64,000 nt of DNA, taken from contig NC_087256.1 of NCBI RefSeq assembly GCF_037042905.1, positions 27,926,001-27,990,000 of the forward strand, read 5' to 3'. Under the pieces are notes generated by a model. It had not been told where the DNA came from and ran no database searches. It worked only from the letters and a program-made list of their open reading frames with translations. Positions 25,801 to 34,453 of this stretch are shown one piece after another (the stretch's first letter is position 1; each line of letters begins with the position of its first letter). Both the position numbers and the translations under genes were made by a program. Origin of the DNA: Lytechinus pictus. Taxonomy: Eukaryota > Echinodermata > Echinoidea > Temnopleuroida > Toxopneustidae.

Positions 25801-26774
25801 GAAGTTATCATAATAGTATGTTTTATGCGACGATGCCCAGAAGGATAATTCCTTGAATGCACTGAGTTGTTCAATGTTGTTTTAATGACTGTATCCAACC
25901 AACGGTTATTTATTTGTCTTGTTTTCGGCCAAATATTTAGCAAATAATGTGAACACAAAACAGTACATCTACTTTGCTTTCTTCATTCATGTTATTATTA
26001 CTGACAATAATTTTTATAATTTCTGAGAAATCACCTAAATATATTTCACTACCACAAGTCCTTCTCTATTCCATCAATTTGGAATATAATCATATTTGTA
26101 TGACTGATAGTGTATTTGAATGACTTTATATGATTATACATGGAAGGTCCATGATATGAAGAAATTAATGAATTGTAGAGTAGGAAATTGATAGAAAATG
26201 TCTGTTTCCTCATTGATACAGGAGAGCTTCTTCACATACCAAAGGGTCTCATGTTGAACACTACAAAGGCAAGGGAAAGAATGACCATTATAGGACTAGA
26301 AATAACTATGATCATGACAGGGAAATAAGAAGAGGGCATAATCAGCACTTCTACGACCCCTATCAGTGGAATGGAAGAGCCCAGCAGGATCCACATCGGA
26401 GTACATTCAAGGGCAACTCACCTCGGAATGGTCCATTCAGAAGTAGGGGTGGCAGCTCGAGGAGAGACGGAGGGATGGATCAAAGAGTTGGGTGGCAAGG
26501 ACAGGATGCGTACTATGACTCGTGGAATGGAGGTGGACACATGGATCCATATGGTTCGAACTGGAACGGCCCGTACGGGTACTCGCCGTATGGAAACGCT
26601 CCGTATGGTAATGATCCTTACGGGAACGGTTGGTATGGGAACGACCCGAATTGGGGTTTCCAACCTTACTGGCAATCGTACGATCATAGGACTTCTCACG
26701 GTGGTGTGAAGAATGGACCCAGTATGCGCGGATCTTCAAAGAATATACATAACCCGGGTTACAGCCCCTACTAG
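10886..26774 (+). CDS. DUSP11: RNA/RNP complex-1-interacting phosphatase (DUSP11/PIR1-like), 10 exons, 366 aa
   Basis: Coding exons: 10886-10914, 14920-14995, 15797-15828, 16601-16700, 17561-17640, 21433-21479, 23416-23476, 23992-24038, 24583-24658 and 26222-26774. Every intron is GT-AG and all phases join, giving 1101 nt. The family belongs to the cysteine phosphatases and removes the gamma and beta phosphates from RNA 5' triphosphates, mainly in the nucleus. Seen here: N-terminal IPDRWENYKPFG; LGLLIDLTATTRYYNP (about residues 62-78); VKIFTQGHVVPS; and the P-loop HCTHGVNRTGY with Cys129 and Arg135. RENYIDDL at about residues 170-177 also fits the family. The catalytic core is near-complete from residue 7 to 183. 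The last 183 residues are a low-complexity Asn/Gly/Tyr/Pro/Arg tail with (S/A/D)PYGN repeats, and this part is not conserved. Total length is close to the vertebrate enzyme. The start was chosen because exon 1 is short, follows a GC-rich 5' region and splices in frame. Introns 1, 3, 5, 6, 7 and 9 carry transposon-derived repeats. Confidence 0.93.
12180..14341 (-). pseudogene. Degenerate coding relic in DUSP11 intron 1, minus strand
   Basis: On the minus strand an ATG at 14341 opens 46 codons to a stop at 14201. A second frame then takes over within a few bases and runs 51 codons with lysine/asparagine-rich, protein-like composition. Beyond the mariner-type insertion (13212-14017), protein-like segments continue in changing frames to about 12200, broken by stops and shifts. 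The pattern suggests an old coding sequence of perhaps 400 or more codons, now dead and split by a later insertion. I do not recognise the family; a transposon or viral-type gene is possible. Confidence that it was ever coding is moderate only. Confidence 0.35.
13212..14017. mobile_element. 806-bp mariner/Tc1-type palindromic element
   Basis: The ends read CAGTGCGTCCCA on the left and its reverse complement TGGGACGCACTG on the right. Each is flanked by TA (13210-13211 and 14018-14019), the target duplication of the Tc1/mariner superfamily. The arms can be paired far inwards, for example GTGAGCAAAAACAATTTGAA (from 13361) against its inverted partner near 13844-13864, and a GATACCTTAATTACAGAAAA arm pairs with one near 13736-13755. 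Almost the whole element is therefore a foldback. No transposase is encoded. Confidence 0.85.
15591..15699. mobile_element. Short foldback MITE, family B, copy 1
   Basis: Begins GGTCACATTTG and ends CGAAATGTGAC. The segment GCGAGTCGAAAATAGCCG is mirrored by CGGCTGTTTTCGACTCG. A second copy in the opposite orientation lies at 39305-39454. It is located in DUSP11 intron 2. Confidence 0.7.
16195..16523. mobile_element. Foldback MITE with TTTCATGAAACGCC-type ends
   Basis: GGGGAGCGTTTCATCAATAT near 16235 is mirrored by ATATTCATGAAATGCCCCCC near 16504-16523. Inside, GACAAGTTGTCAGATCTGAC is mirrored by CAGATCTGACAACTTGTC, and TACCATGGTAACAGTGCCTC pairs with GAGGCACTGTTCCTATGGTA. An extra GGGGAGCATTTCATGAAACG at 16195 suggests a composite of two copies. 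Related fragments lie at 19600-19787, 24396-24420 and about 25715-25790. Confidence 0.7.
17697..17704. repeat. Target-site duplication, left copy (CTTTGATT)
   Basis: The octamer CTTTGATT precedes the element starting at 17705 and is repeated exactly at 19528-19535 after its right end. Confidence 0.9.
17705..19527. mobile_element. 1.8-kb hAT-like element in DUSP11 intron 5
   Basis: The ends are TAGTGCTGTAG on the left and CTTGCAGCACTA on the right, imperfect inverted repeats flanked by identical 8-bp duplications, as expected for hAT. Subterminal blocks on both sides are packed with CCGAACCGAACC-type repeats (17715-17800 and 19436-19505), likely transposase-binding arrays or hairpin arms. The interior contains a GC-richer segment around 18880-19200 with TATATAAATA at 19076-19085, possibly the promoter and first exon of an ancestral autonomous copy. 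The 86-codon ORF at 17912-18172 has no recognised domain. No complete transposase is present. Confidence 0.85.
19528..19535. repeat. Target-site duplication, right copy (CTTTGATT)
   Basis: Identical to 17697-17704; it immediately follows the right end of the 1.8-kb element. Confidence 0.9.
19600..19787. repeat. Diverged foldback MITE related to 16195-16523
   Basis: Begins TGAAATGCTCCCCACG and ends CTTTCATGAAGTGCCCCCC. It shares GACTGTCGGATAAA and CTGACAAGTCCTTTCATGAA with the copy in intron 3, but the arms are less regular. Confidence 0.55.
20498..20791. mobile_element. Foldback MITE, family C, copy 1
   Basis: Begins GGCCGGTATTCTGAAGTC and ends GTTCAGAATACGGGCC. Inner arms include GGGGAGCCAAAAG against CAATTGGCTCTCC. 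A close second copy lies at 27388-27697 in the same orientation. It is located in DUSP11 intron 5. Confidence 0.75.
20931..21139. mobile_element. Foldback MITE with GGGTGTTTCACAAAGA ends
   Basis: Left arm CTGGGGGGTGTTTCACAAAG then ACTTAGAGTCGCATTTAAATGCC; right arm GGCATTTAAGTGAGACTCAA then TTCTTTGTGGAACAACCCC. The arms are imperfect reverse complements around a GC-rich loop. No coding capacity. Confidence 0.7.
22201..22790. mobile_element. Palindromic MITE, family A, copy 2
   Basis: Begins TTAAAGGACAAGTCCACT and ends TAGACTTTACCTTTAA. It is collinear with copy 1 at 4788-5380 and of nearly the same length (590 bp). It lies in DUSP11 intron 6. The 169-codon minus-strand ORF inside it is a by-product of the repeat. 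Confidence 0.8.
22910..23357. mobile_element. Foldback MITE with GACNCCGTTC ends
   Basis: Left end GACCCCGTTCTCATTACGCT followed by TCTAAAACTAG; right end CTAAATTAGTTTTAGGAAGG followed by AACGGTGTC. The inverted arms also share GAAGATCGCTT and its reverse complement AAGCGATCTT. About 450 bp, in DUSP11 intron 6, just upstream of the catalytic exon. Confidence 0.65.
23416..23476 (+). CDS. DUSP11: DUSP11 exon 7, catalytic P-loop
   Basis: This 61-bp exon encodes residues 122-142 with split codons at both ends. It contains HCTHGVNRTGY, matching the cysteine phosphatase signature HCx5R: Cys129 is the nucleophile and Arg135 binds the phosphate. The HCTHGxNRTG wording is typical of the RNA-phosphatase branch (DUSP11 and mRNA-capping triphosphatase). 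The acceptor is preceded by a long pyrimidine tract. Confidence 0.92.
23695..23815 (-). mobile_element. Fragment of a tRNA-derived SINE
   Basis: On the minus strand it carries CAGGTTCGATTCCCACTT, a B-box-like polymerase III sequence, followed by a body that matches the SINE at 27066-27260 (CCTCATTACCACGTCCCTTG versus CCTCATTACCAGGTCCCTCG). The A-box part is missing. It sits in DUSP11 intron 7. Confidence 0.65.
24949..25543. mobile_element. Palindromic MITE, family A, copy 3
   Basis: Left end AAGGTCAAGTCCACTCCAG, right end GGGGTGGACTTGTCCTTTAA, with the family's inner arms (ATCGGATGTGAAATAAGGGA on the left, TTTCCTATTTTACATCCTAT on the right). TTTAAAGAAA occurs just outside both ends. It lies in DUSP11 intron 9. 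Confidence 0.78.
26222..26774 (+). CDS. DUSP11: DUSP11 exon 10, low-complexity C-terminal tail
   Basis: Half of the protein is encoded here. The residues are mostly Asn, Gly, Tyr, Arg, His, Ser and Pro, with a run of YGN-ending repeats (SPYGN, APYGN, DPYGN, GWYGN) about 110-135 residues into the exon. The tail is likely disordered and may bind RNA or proteins, which is inference. Longer ORFs in other frames at 26371-26709, 26418-26699 and 26437-26790 are shadows of this exon. The stop TAG ends at 26774. Confidence 0.88.
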
Positions 26775-26893
26775 TGTGAACACTCCCCAATGTCTTGCTT
26801 CCAGGCGTACCTTGTTATTTTATTCATTTGCTTCCCATTTCATAAAAACTTGTTTTATGATTTAAATTGTATTATTCATTTACTTACCAACTT

Positions 26894-26899
26894 ATTAAA
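26894..26899 (+). terminator. Possible DUSP11 polyadenylation signal ATTAAA
   Basis: ATTAAA lies 120 bp after the stop, followed by a GT-rich stretch (GTTGGAG, TGTGGTTTG). It is the common variant hexamer; no AATAAA is seen close by. A further candidate, AATAAA near 27873, would give a longer tail. Confidence 0.4.
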
Positions 26900-27012
26900 A
26901 CAGGTTGGAGATGAGCAAACTACTGTGGTTTGAAGGTATGGAATAAGGTGACCAAATTAATTTGTTATTCAAATGAGATATTTGTATAGATTGAACAAAA
27001 TGAGTGGATGTT

Positions 27013-27063
27013 TACATAACCTGGGTTACAGTCCCTACTAGTTTGAACATTTTCCAATGTCTG
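27013..27063 (+). repeat. Diverged duplicate of the DUSP11 stop-codon segment
   Basis: About 50 bp here (ACATAACCTGGGTTACAG...) match 26747-26797 (ACATAACCCGGGTTACAG...) with a handful of substitutions. The match includes the sequence of the last codons, the TAG and the first 3' untranslated bases. The offset is about 266 bp. It looks like a partial local duplication. Confidence 0.75.
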
Positions 27064-27065
27064 TG

Positions 27066-27260
27066 AGGGGCGGGATGGCTCAGTTGGAAGAGCAGGGTTT
27101 TCATATTCTGGTTACCTGGGTTTAATTCCCACTTGGTGCCCTTTGGTAAGGCATTTAAATCCTCATTACCAGGTCCCTCGGAGAGGACCCTTAAGCCCTC
27201 CATCCTCTGGTTGCTTGCTTACAAGCGTTTATGCTTTCCTAGGAATCAGGTAAACAATTT
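27066..27260 (+). mobile_element. tRNA-derived SINE
   Basis: The head GGGCGGGATGGCTCAGTTGG contains an A-box-like TGGCTCAGTTGG, and GGGTTTAATTCCC about 50 bp later matches a B box. The body is shared with the minus-strand fragment at 23695-23815. It probably ends near 27260 in short AT-rich sequence. Confidence 0.75.
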
Positions 27261-27387
27261 CTACCATTACTACCATAATGAGCTTAACAAGTCTGTTTGA
27301 ATATTATATGCTCTGACTGATTTCATACTTGGCGTTTGTGTCAAAAGCATGATGCAGATTGCAATCCTTTAATAGCAAAAACACATA

Positions 27388-27697
27388 GGCCCCTATTCTG
27401 AAGTCGGGTTTAACTTAGACCACGGTCTAACTCTGCTGAAATTATGGGGAGCCAAAAGTTAAAAAATTCTGTTTATATTGTATATTTCTCATGTTTACAA
27501 TTTTGTTTCCTTTTGCTTTCATAAGGAAGAAAAATACTTCAGTTGTCATTCCCAGACAATTTTGAACAATATGGGTGTCATATGAGTTAATAAGTTGAAT
27601 GTGTACTGTTAGGAATCTGTGCTCCAATTGGCTCTCCATAGTTAAACCACAACTTTAAACCAAGGTTTAATTTAAACCCGACTTCAGAATACTGGCC
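27388..27697. mobile_element. Foldback MITE, family C, copy 2
   Basis: Begins GGCCCCTATTCTGAAGTC and ends GACTTCAGAATACTGGCC. It is collinear with copy 1 at 20498-20791, including the central GAACAATATGGGTG segment. Confidence 0.78.
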
Positions 27698-28919
27698 ATA
27701 ATGTGACTACGTGAGTTTACAAAAAATGATCCAAGTCACATTAATGATAGCTCAACATCTAGTGAGAGTCATCTCGGGACTAGCTTCATATTGAAAGATC
27801 AACTCTGGTACTGGAAACAACAGAAAGTAAAATGTTCACAGAATTGAACAAAACTTACACAGAATTATTCAAAAATAAAGGTAAATTAATAAATGATATC
27901 TGCTAGACAATTTTTCAGGAAAATATATAATTACAGAGTAATATGAATGTATCAGACAAATTACTGAAAAAAAAATGGTGTGGTCCCACATGCTGTTTCC
28001 TGTGTATCTACACCAAGATAAGCATGTGATAATGACATGAATATAATGTCATGCAAACCTGAATTATTCTTATTAAATTTTGTTGTCCTAAATAAGCATT
28101 CTAGCATACAATAAACATTATAGGAGTGCTTCCAACCATTTCCTTTTAGAATTAGAGTTTTAAATTGTCACTTGAACTTAGCTTTAAAGTTTTTTGCTGA
28201 TGTAAAATTTGACTCAACGCCTACACCAAAAGATTAACACCAAACTTGAAATAACCCACTGCCTTGTCATTGGATAGTGACACTGACTATTCTTGTTTTA
28301 GTTTTGTGTACGCAGCAAATATCATAAAATAGTGCATCATTATGGAACAGCCAGTCAAGACTATTTGGAAAGTTGGCCAGCTCTAAGCATACAAAGAAAT
28401 CAGTACATGAACAACAGATCTTTTTTGAAATTGCAGGTTTTATAATGATGCACTTTCCTTTAATACATATATTTTTCCCCCAAATTCAAATAGGGGGAAA
28501 AATTCAGTTATTTATTTTTCATGAATAAATTGTATCATTTTAGTTTTCTTGGTGCAGCCAAGAATACAATAGTGTCCAATAATATCACATAGGCTACCTG
28601 AACTATAAATGAAAATTTCACATATTCACAACTCCATTTTGTGTCTAATTTTGATGAAAAATTGTGTTGCCATGATCTCCCCCACATTTTATCCAAAGTT
28701 TTTCTTTTGTTGAAGTGATAAAGATTGTATTACCAACGAATGGACATTCGCTTGTTGCATTGCTTTGCAGCAATATACCAGCAGAAACAAAGAAGGGATA
28801 GAAATATATCATAATCATGTTGGAATTAAACAATTTAAAAAAAGGTAATAAATGAACTCTGTATTTGTCCTTGTTCAATTTGATAAAATGAATTGTTTAT
28901 TTCTGTTCACTTTTGCATG
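27698..28919. other. Stretch with no recognised gene
   Basis: AT-rich sequence, possibly including distal 3' untranslated sequence of DUSP11. I see no gene or repeat with clear ends. Confidence 0.35.
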
Positions 28920-28927
28920 ATCAGTAT

Positions 28928-29155
28928 CACTGGCGGATCAGGGGGGGGGGGACGAGCCGGCTGTGCCCCCCCCCCCCCCCCGTTTGAGAGGAACTATTAA
29001 AAGTTGTAATGTAAAAATGCCGTTAAAACACAAGTGTGCCCCCCCCCCCCCTTTTGTAAGTGAGGACCTTTTTTTTTTGCTTGCTTGTTTGTCAAATTTT
29101 TCCTCAGGAAAATGTGCCCCCCCTCCCCTTTTAGAAAATCCTGGATCTGCCCCTG
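28928..29155. mobile_element. 228-bp hAT MITE
   Basis: The left end CACTGGCGGATCAGG and the right end (read inverted) CAGGGGCAGATCCAGGATTT are the widespread hAT-type terminus CAGNGGCGGATCCAG. Identical octamers ATCAGTAT flank it at 28920-28927 and 29156-29163. The interior is rich in G and C homopolymers. Non-coding. Confidence 0.9.
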
Positions 29156-29229
29156 ATCAGTATGCTTACTGAGAAAACTTGTCAGGTAGTTTTAAATGAA
29201 CTGTTCTTGCCCAGTTGATCCAGAAATTT

Positions 29230-29293
29230 GAAAGCCTGTGATACCAAAGGCCCGGGAGACCAAAGGCGCATGAGACGGAAGGCCCAGGACAAT
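29230..29293. repeat. Degenerate phrase repeat interrupted by the foldback element
   Basis: Short phrases of the type CCAAAGGCCCGGGAGAC, CCAAAGGCGCATGAGAC and GGAAGGCCCAGGAC recur here and resume after the foldback at 30090-30150 (GTGGCCTATGAGAC, CCAAAGGTCCATGAGAC). The foldback therefore appears to have inserted into a pre-existing tandem array. Confidence 0.55.
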
Positions 29294-30084
29294 CAGGGTA
29301 CTAATGGATAATTCGTTTTTCATTCCCGATCATCGCAGAGCAAAAACGGAAATCAACCTCATGGTTTGGTCTCTGAAAACACAAAAACGAAATCACAACG
29401 AGAAAAACCTGTTGTGATTTCGTTTTTGGAGATCAAAAACGGAAGAATGAAATCAGAAATACTTTTGGGCTCTTTCTGATACCTCATTCTATACTTGTGT
29501 TTGTTATATATCAAAAACAAAATCAGAACACGCTTTCTACCCCGTGATTCTGTTTGGAAAAACGCAGACAGCGAAAACGAAATCGGGTATTCGCTTTCCA
29601 CTTCCTGCTCTGTGATTTTGTCTTTCGCACAGCCAACAGCCATATCGAAATACCATGACGACGGGCCTTATACACACGTACACGCAGTACAGTGCATTCA
29701 TGATACGACCACGTGCAACAAAAATTCACGTTAACATGGCTTTTTCCAGCGTTTTCGGACCTTCACAGAGCAGGAAGTGGAAAGCGAGCTTCCGATTTCG
29801 TTTTCGCTGTCTGCGTTTTTCCAAACAGAATCACGGAGGGGAAAGCGTGTTCTGATTTTGTTTTTGATATATAACAAACACAAGTATAGAATGAGAAATC
29901 AGAAAGAGCCCAAAAATATTTCTGATTTCATTCTTCTGTTTTTGATCTCTAAAAACGAAATCACAACAGGTTTTTCTCTATGTGATTTCGTTTTTGTGTT
30001 TTCAAAGACCGAACCATGAGGTTGATTTCCGTTTTTGCTCTGCGATGATCGGGAATGAAAAACGAATTATCCATTAGTACCCTG
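29294..30084. mobile_element. 790-bp near-perfect foldback element
   Basis: Starts CAGGGTACTAATGGATAATT and ends with its reverse complement AATTATCCATTAGTACCCTG. The two arms, about 29294-29625 and 29757-30084, are near-perfect reverse complements around a loop of about 130 bp. Internal motifs such as CGAAATCAC and GATTTCGTTTTT recur inside each arm. There is no transposase; the ORFs of 80-94 codons on either strand are mirror images of each other. No 8-bp target duplication is visible; the outer bases AAT/ATT are compatible with a short one. Confidence 0.85.
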
Positions 30085-30159
30085 ATTCAGGACACCTGTG
30101 GCCTATGAGACTATGGACCTGTGATTCCAAAGGTCCATGAGACTGAGAAACAAGGAGTA

Positions 30160-30970
30160 AATGGGCCCTAGTATTAATATTTTACATATTTGGTATACAC
30201 TTCTGAACTAAACTGGAAGATTTGAAGAAATTATCATTAGTTTTAAAAGAGAAATATAGATTTTACCTCAAACTTGTGATCCCGCAAGGACTATTGTAGC
30301 CCAAAATTTATTCTATTCTGTAGCGAAATTCAAAGTCACACAAAATAAAGCAGGTGAACCTGTATTATTTTTTTGCATATTTGCCCTTACCATGTTCAGG
30401 TTCTAAATTATAGTACTGTAGCTCTGTGTAAATTTAATGAAAATGACATGGATTCTTTTTTAACTGTAAAAAACATCAAGGGACCACCTCTCCAAGGTGC
30501 AAGAATAAACCTTTCTATCTTAACAATTCTCATAAAAAAGACACAAAACAGAGAGGAAAATAAGGGGGAAATCAGCCCCACACGACAATTGGTCTCAAGG
30601 ATCCATTATCAATTACTAATATGACAAATGATATTGTTTGGCTGAAATGTTGGAAAATTTCTACACAATCACAGGGTTAATTGCTGTTTACTTATGCCCA
30701 CTTCATTTGTTTTCGCTTCATGATATAAAATAGTATTGGTTAGTACAGTATTAACCTGCCTGTCTTTTAACCATCTTCAATAAATTATTTGTATTGTTAA
30801 TCGTTACTTTTATTAATCTTGATTTGGTCTGTATGCTATTTTCTTAAGTCTTGATTAATTTTCATTTCAAATTGGATTTTTATTTATTTAACTCCTTGAA
30901 ATATATTTCAGACCTGTCATAATACTACTATGAATGTGAGTTCACTTCTTTTATAGTGTGCTGTATCAGA
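30160..30970. other. Stretch with no recognised feature
   Basis: AT-rich sequence without a convincing gene or repeat; an 83-codon ORF at 30373-30624 has no recognisable domain. Confidence 0.35.
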
Positions 30971-30974
30971 TTCT

Positions 30975-31245
30975 AATTAAAAAAATTATGAAAATGGTGA
31001 TAATGATGGTGATTATGATGATGGAGATGATCATGATGATGAAAATTGCTGATAATAATGATGATAGATGACTGATGATAGAAGATGATGATGATAATGA
31101 TGAATTGATGGTGGTGGTAGATGATAATGACAACGATGATGGATTATAGATGATAAAGACGATGGATGATGGTGGAGATGATGATATTAATGGATGATAG
31201 ATGATGATAATATGATCATGATGATGATGATAATGATAACTAACC
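30975..31245. repeat. GAT/ATG-rich microsatellite
   Basis: Imperfect (GAT)n/(ATG)n with GGT and AAT interruptions over about 270 bp. ORFs on either strand are low-complexity artefacts. Confidence 0.9.
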
Positions 31246-31349
31246 ACCGCCTCTTCTTGGTGTGCTAGTGCTTCTGATGATCATGATGATATCCTTCTGT
31301 TTCTTGCTTCCACTAAATACATGCATATTTTTTTCCAAATGATTCTTGC

Positions 31350-31860
31350 TCCTCTTTCCCTGTTTCAATCGGTATCTGTCTGCCTCTCTCTTTCAAACAC
31401 ACCCTCACACACACAAGCCCTCTCTCCCCCTCTTAATTATTCACTCCCTCTGTTCTCCTCTCCCCTCCCTCTTCGAATCCTTCATTCTCTCCCCCTCTCC
31501 ATATTCTTTCTTCTTTTCAATCTCGCTTCCCCTCTATCCCCCTCCCTCCCTCTATCATGTCTATGTCTCAATCGGTATATGTCTGCCTCTCTCGCTCTTT
31601 CTTTCAAACACACACACACCAGCCCTCTCTCTTTATCTCACTCTTAATTATTCACTACCTCTGTTCTCCACTTGCCTTCTCTCTTCCACTCCTTCAATCT
31701 CTCCCCCCTCTCCATATTCTTTCTTCTTTTCAATCTCACTTCCCCTCTACCCCCTCCCTCCATTTGCCTGTCCCTCCCAACCCCTTTATCTCTCCCCGGT
31801 TTTTCCCCCACTTTCACTTGCAGGTTTTCTTGGTTTCTCTGTCCACCCTTCCAAATCGAA
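31350..31860. repeat. CT-rich tract with two tandem copies of a roughly 200-bp unit
   Basis: The segment from TTTCAATCGGTATCTGTCTG (31362) is repeated from CTCAATCGGTATATGTCTGC (31565). Both copies contain TTAATTATTCACT and CCATATTCTTTCTTCTTTTC in the same order. The overlapping long ORFs (225 and 120 codons and others) are compositional artefacts. Confidence 0.75.
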
Positions 31861-34453
31861 AAAAAAAAAAAACTTTTCACTTTACCCAACACACGGGAGT
31901 CACGCTACAATCTCATTAACGGGGGTGGGACGGTTGGCAATGGGGGAGAAAAGATGTTCCCTTCCGTTAGGCATTAGTTTATTTATCCTTTTTATTCTTT
32001 TTGGAGGAGGAGGTTTTTTGTAGGCAATAAATTGCGTCATTGTCGCCGAAAACACTACCAAATGTAATACAGCCTTTAAAAAGCATGGCAAGCGGAACAA
32101 AACGCCATCATTGTCCAAGGGCGGGGCCAATGCATCTTCCTCCATAGTAACCAGATCATTCCCCTTAGATAATCGATTCCCTCCACCCCATCCCCTCTTT
32201 CCATCAGATCTGTCGATGCTCCCATATCTATCCATTTCTCCATCTGCTTCTGACGATATACCAAGTATGCTCGTCACACCGGAGAAACACATACACTAAG
32301 ACCGACCAAATCTATTGCGTTATTTTCAATGACACACCATCGATTAGTTGATATCGGTTTCAGTAGTGTGACCGAGCCTAAATTAATTCCCGCAATATCA
32401 AATGAAACTAGCGAAAGCTTTGGTAGAAAACATTCAATGAAACAGATAGCGCGTATACAGTTCCCATGTATATGGCATGCGATAGTGAAAATGTATATCA
32501 GATTCAGGGGAAGGTATCAATACAAACTTGAAAAAGTGAATATATTGAGTTCAGAATTCAGGTTCCCTATATTCCTTTCAAATCTTCCATTTGATAAAGA
32601 TTAGTTACACATTTTTTTACAAAGTATTGTGACAATAGAAAAAAAATATTTACATTTGAACATTATTTCAAGAAAGCAGGTTCTTGAAACAGACAAAATA
32701 ATTTGGTTTCGCCACTGCATGGACCTACTACTGGCCACTGTCATGCGATGCAGTTCAATATGCTATGGTATGAATTGATACAATACTAAATAAATTGACA
32801 TCTTTTCCATGGACTCTTCCATCATCAAATAGTAAGAAAAAAAATAAATAAGCAGCGGGGGCGGGGGATCCAATTTTTGCACAACCCATTATCATCTACA
32901 AAAATCAGCAGAGATTTTGGTTTCAATTTCATATACAGGCAGAAAACGCCATGATGTAACTATATACGCTTCATCGCTCACATTTATGTTTTGAATGTGA
33001 GAGAAAATGCTGACGAGTTGATTTTCAACCAACCAAACTTAACAGACATAGGGGGACCTTTTGCATGTATAATTTCCTTGTTTATGCAGTAACGGCAATG
33101 TGTATCAAAAAAATAAATAAATGAGTGATCGCGGAAAGGATCCTTTTAAGGAAAGACTTTCGGAGAGATCAAAGAAAAATCTGCGGCATAAACAATAAAT
33201 TGATGATGCACATTTTAAAAACATATGATATACTTCTCTGTTGTCGCTGCTTTGAGCATGGATGGACCTATAAGAGTGACGTAAGTCGACTGGCAAGCAT
33301 TATCAATAATGGGTTTGGAAATAAACATATATGCGCAGTTAAAAAGGCCCAAATGACACAGAAAATCTCATATATCTCTACTTTACCCTAACAAATATAG
33401 TATAATATTCGACCAAATTAAAGGTATTTGTTACCTTATTCTTTTAGTTCGGTTGATTTAGTGAACACTACATATTTGGTACAATGTTCACATTTTAGTT
33501 CAAATTCTCTTACTGTAACCATCAACAGCCATATAACCATTTTTATCATAGTAAAAAAAGAACCAGAACATTATTTTCACCTTCATCATTCAAACGAATT
33601 TACTTGGAGTCAATGCCGTAGCTACAAAGAATAAACGAATGTGTTTTTTTTCTAAACTTCATTCATCTCATTCAGCTTTAATTTAAGTTTAAGATAACCA
33701 TTGAACTCATGTGGGCGATGATTTAATATAGGGCTAAACTATTGATAAAACAAACAACAATCAGCCGTCATTATCATGATAATGAAGAAAATCAAAATGA
33801 CAACGCAATGGACAACACCATATCAATTAACGTATACGGTTGTGATTGGTTTTTTTTCTTCATGTTTATCAATAATTATTTCTCCATTCGGGGAAGGGGG
33901 ATGGCGGGTACTTGATTTCATGTGAGGGTTGGGCGGGGACTGAGAAAATTGTTTAAACATTGTTTTAAACAATAAAGAGGACCACCTTGAAAAAGCCCCG
34001 ACGAATAACTCATAAAGTATTGACAAGCCCTAAAAATGTCATCACTAAAAATGGGGCATATTTCCATTGTTGACTTCAATATTGACACACGAGGGACACA
34101 CACTCCTTAGCACAGAGTAATGATTATAACATTTGTTTTAAAAAAAAGTAGGACAAGGAGGAGGGCCATGCCTTCGCTCACCCCCTTGGATCCTCGCTTT
34201 TGATCACCCACATAAGACGTCGGCGTTTACTTCATTTTACAATGCCAATGCGAATCCAAATAATGTCTCTGATAGTACACAAATAATGTTTTTGATAGTA
34301 CACAATCTTTACAAGATATAACGTTTGTCTTGATACGTTGTCACCATGACGCAGTCTCCTTAGATACACTATGATAGATAAATTAATTCACATATTTACA
34401 TTACGTTTACTGTATTATATCCGACGTCATCCTAATAATATAGCAAATGTCGG
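31861..34453. other. Stretch between repeats and the first K2P gene
   Basis: No gene is supported. The part nearest 34453 is presumably the 3' untranslated region of the minus-strand K2P gene, but no clear polyadenylation hexamer was found on that strand close to the stop. ORFs of up to 130 codons near 31900-32300 are unrecognised and overlap low-complexity sequence. Confidence 0.35.

Noticed and set aside
26371-26790. ORFs of 93-117 codons overlapping DUSP11 exon 10
   Set aside because: Alternative-frame shadows of the exon; only the frame that splices from exon 9 continues the phosphatase.
29359-30019. Pair of 94- and 80-codon ORFs with similar products
   Set aside because: They are the two arms of the foldback read from opposite strands, not duplicated genes.
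31346-32023. 225-codon plus-strand ORF with overlapping ORFs in other frames
   Set aside because: Composition (Ser/Leu/Pro) comes from the CT-rich tract, and all frames are open for the same reason.
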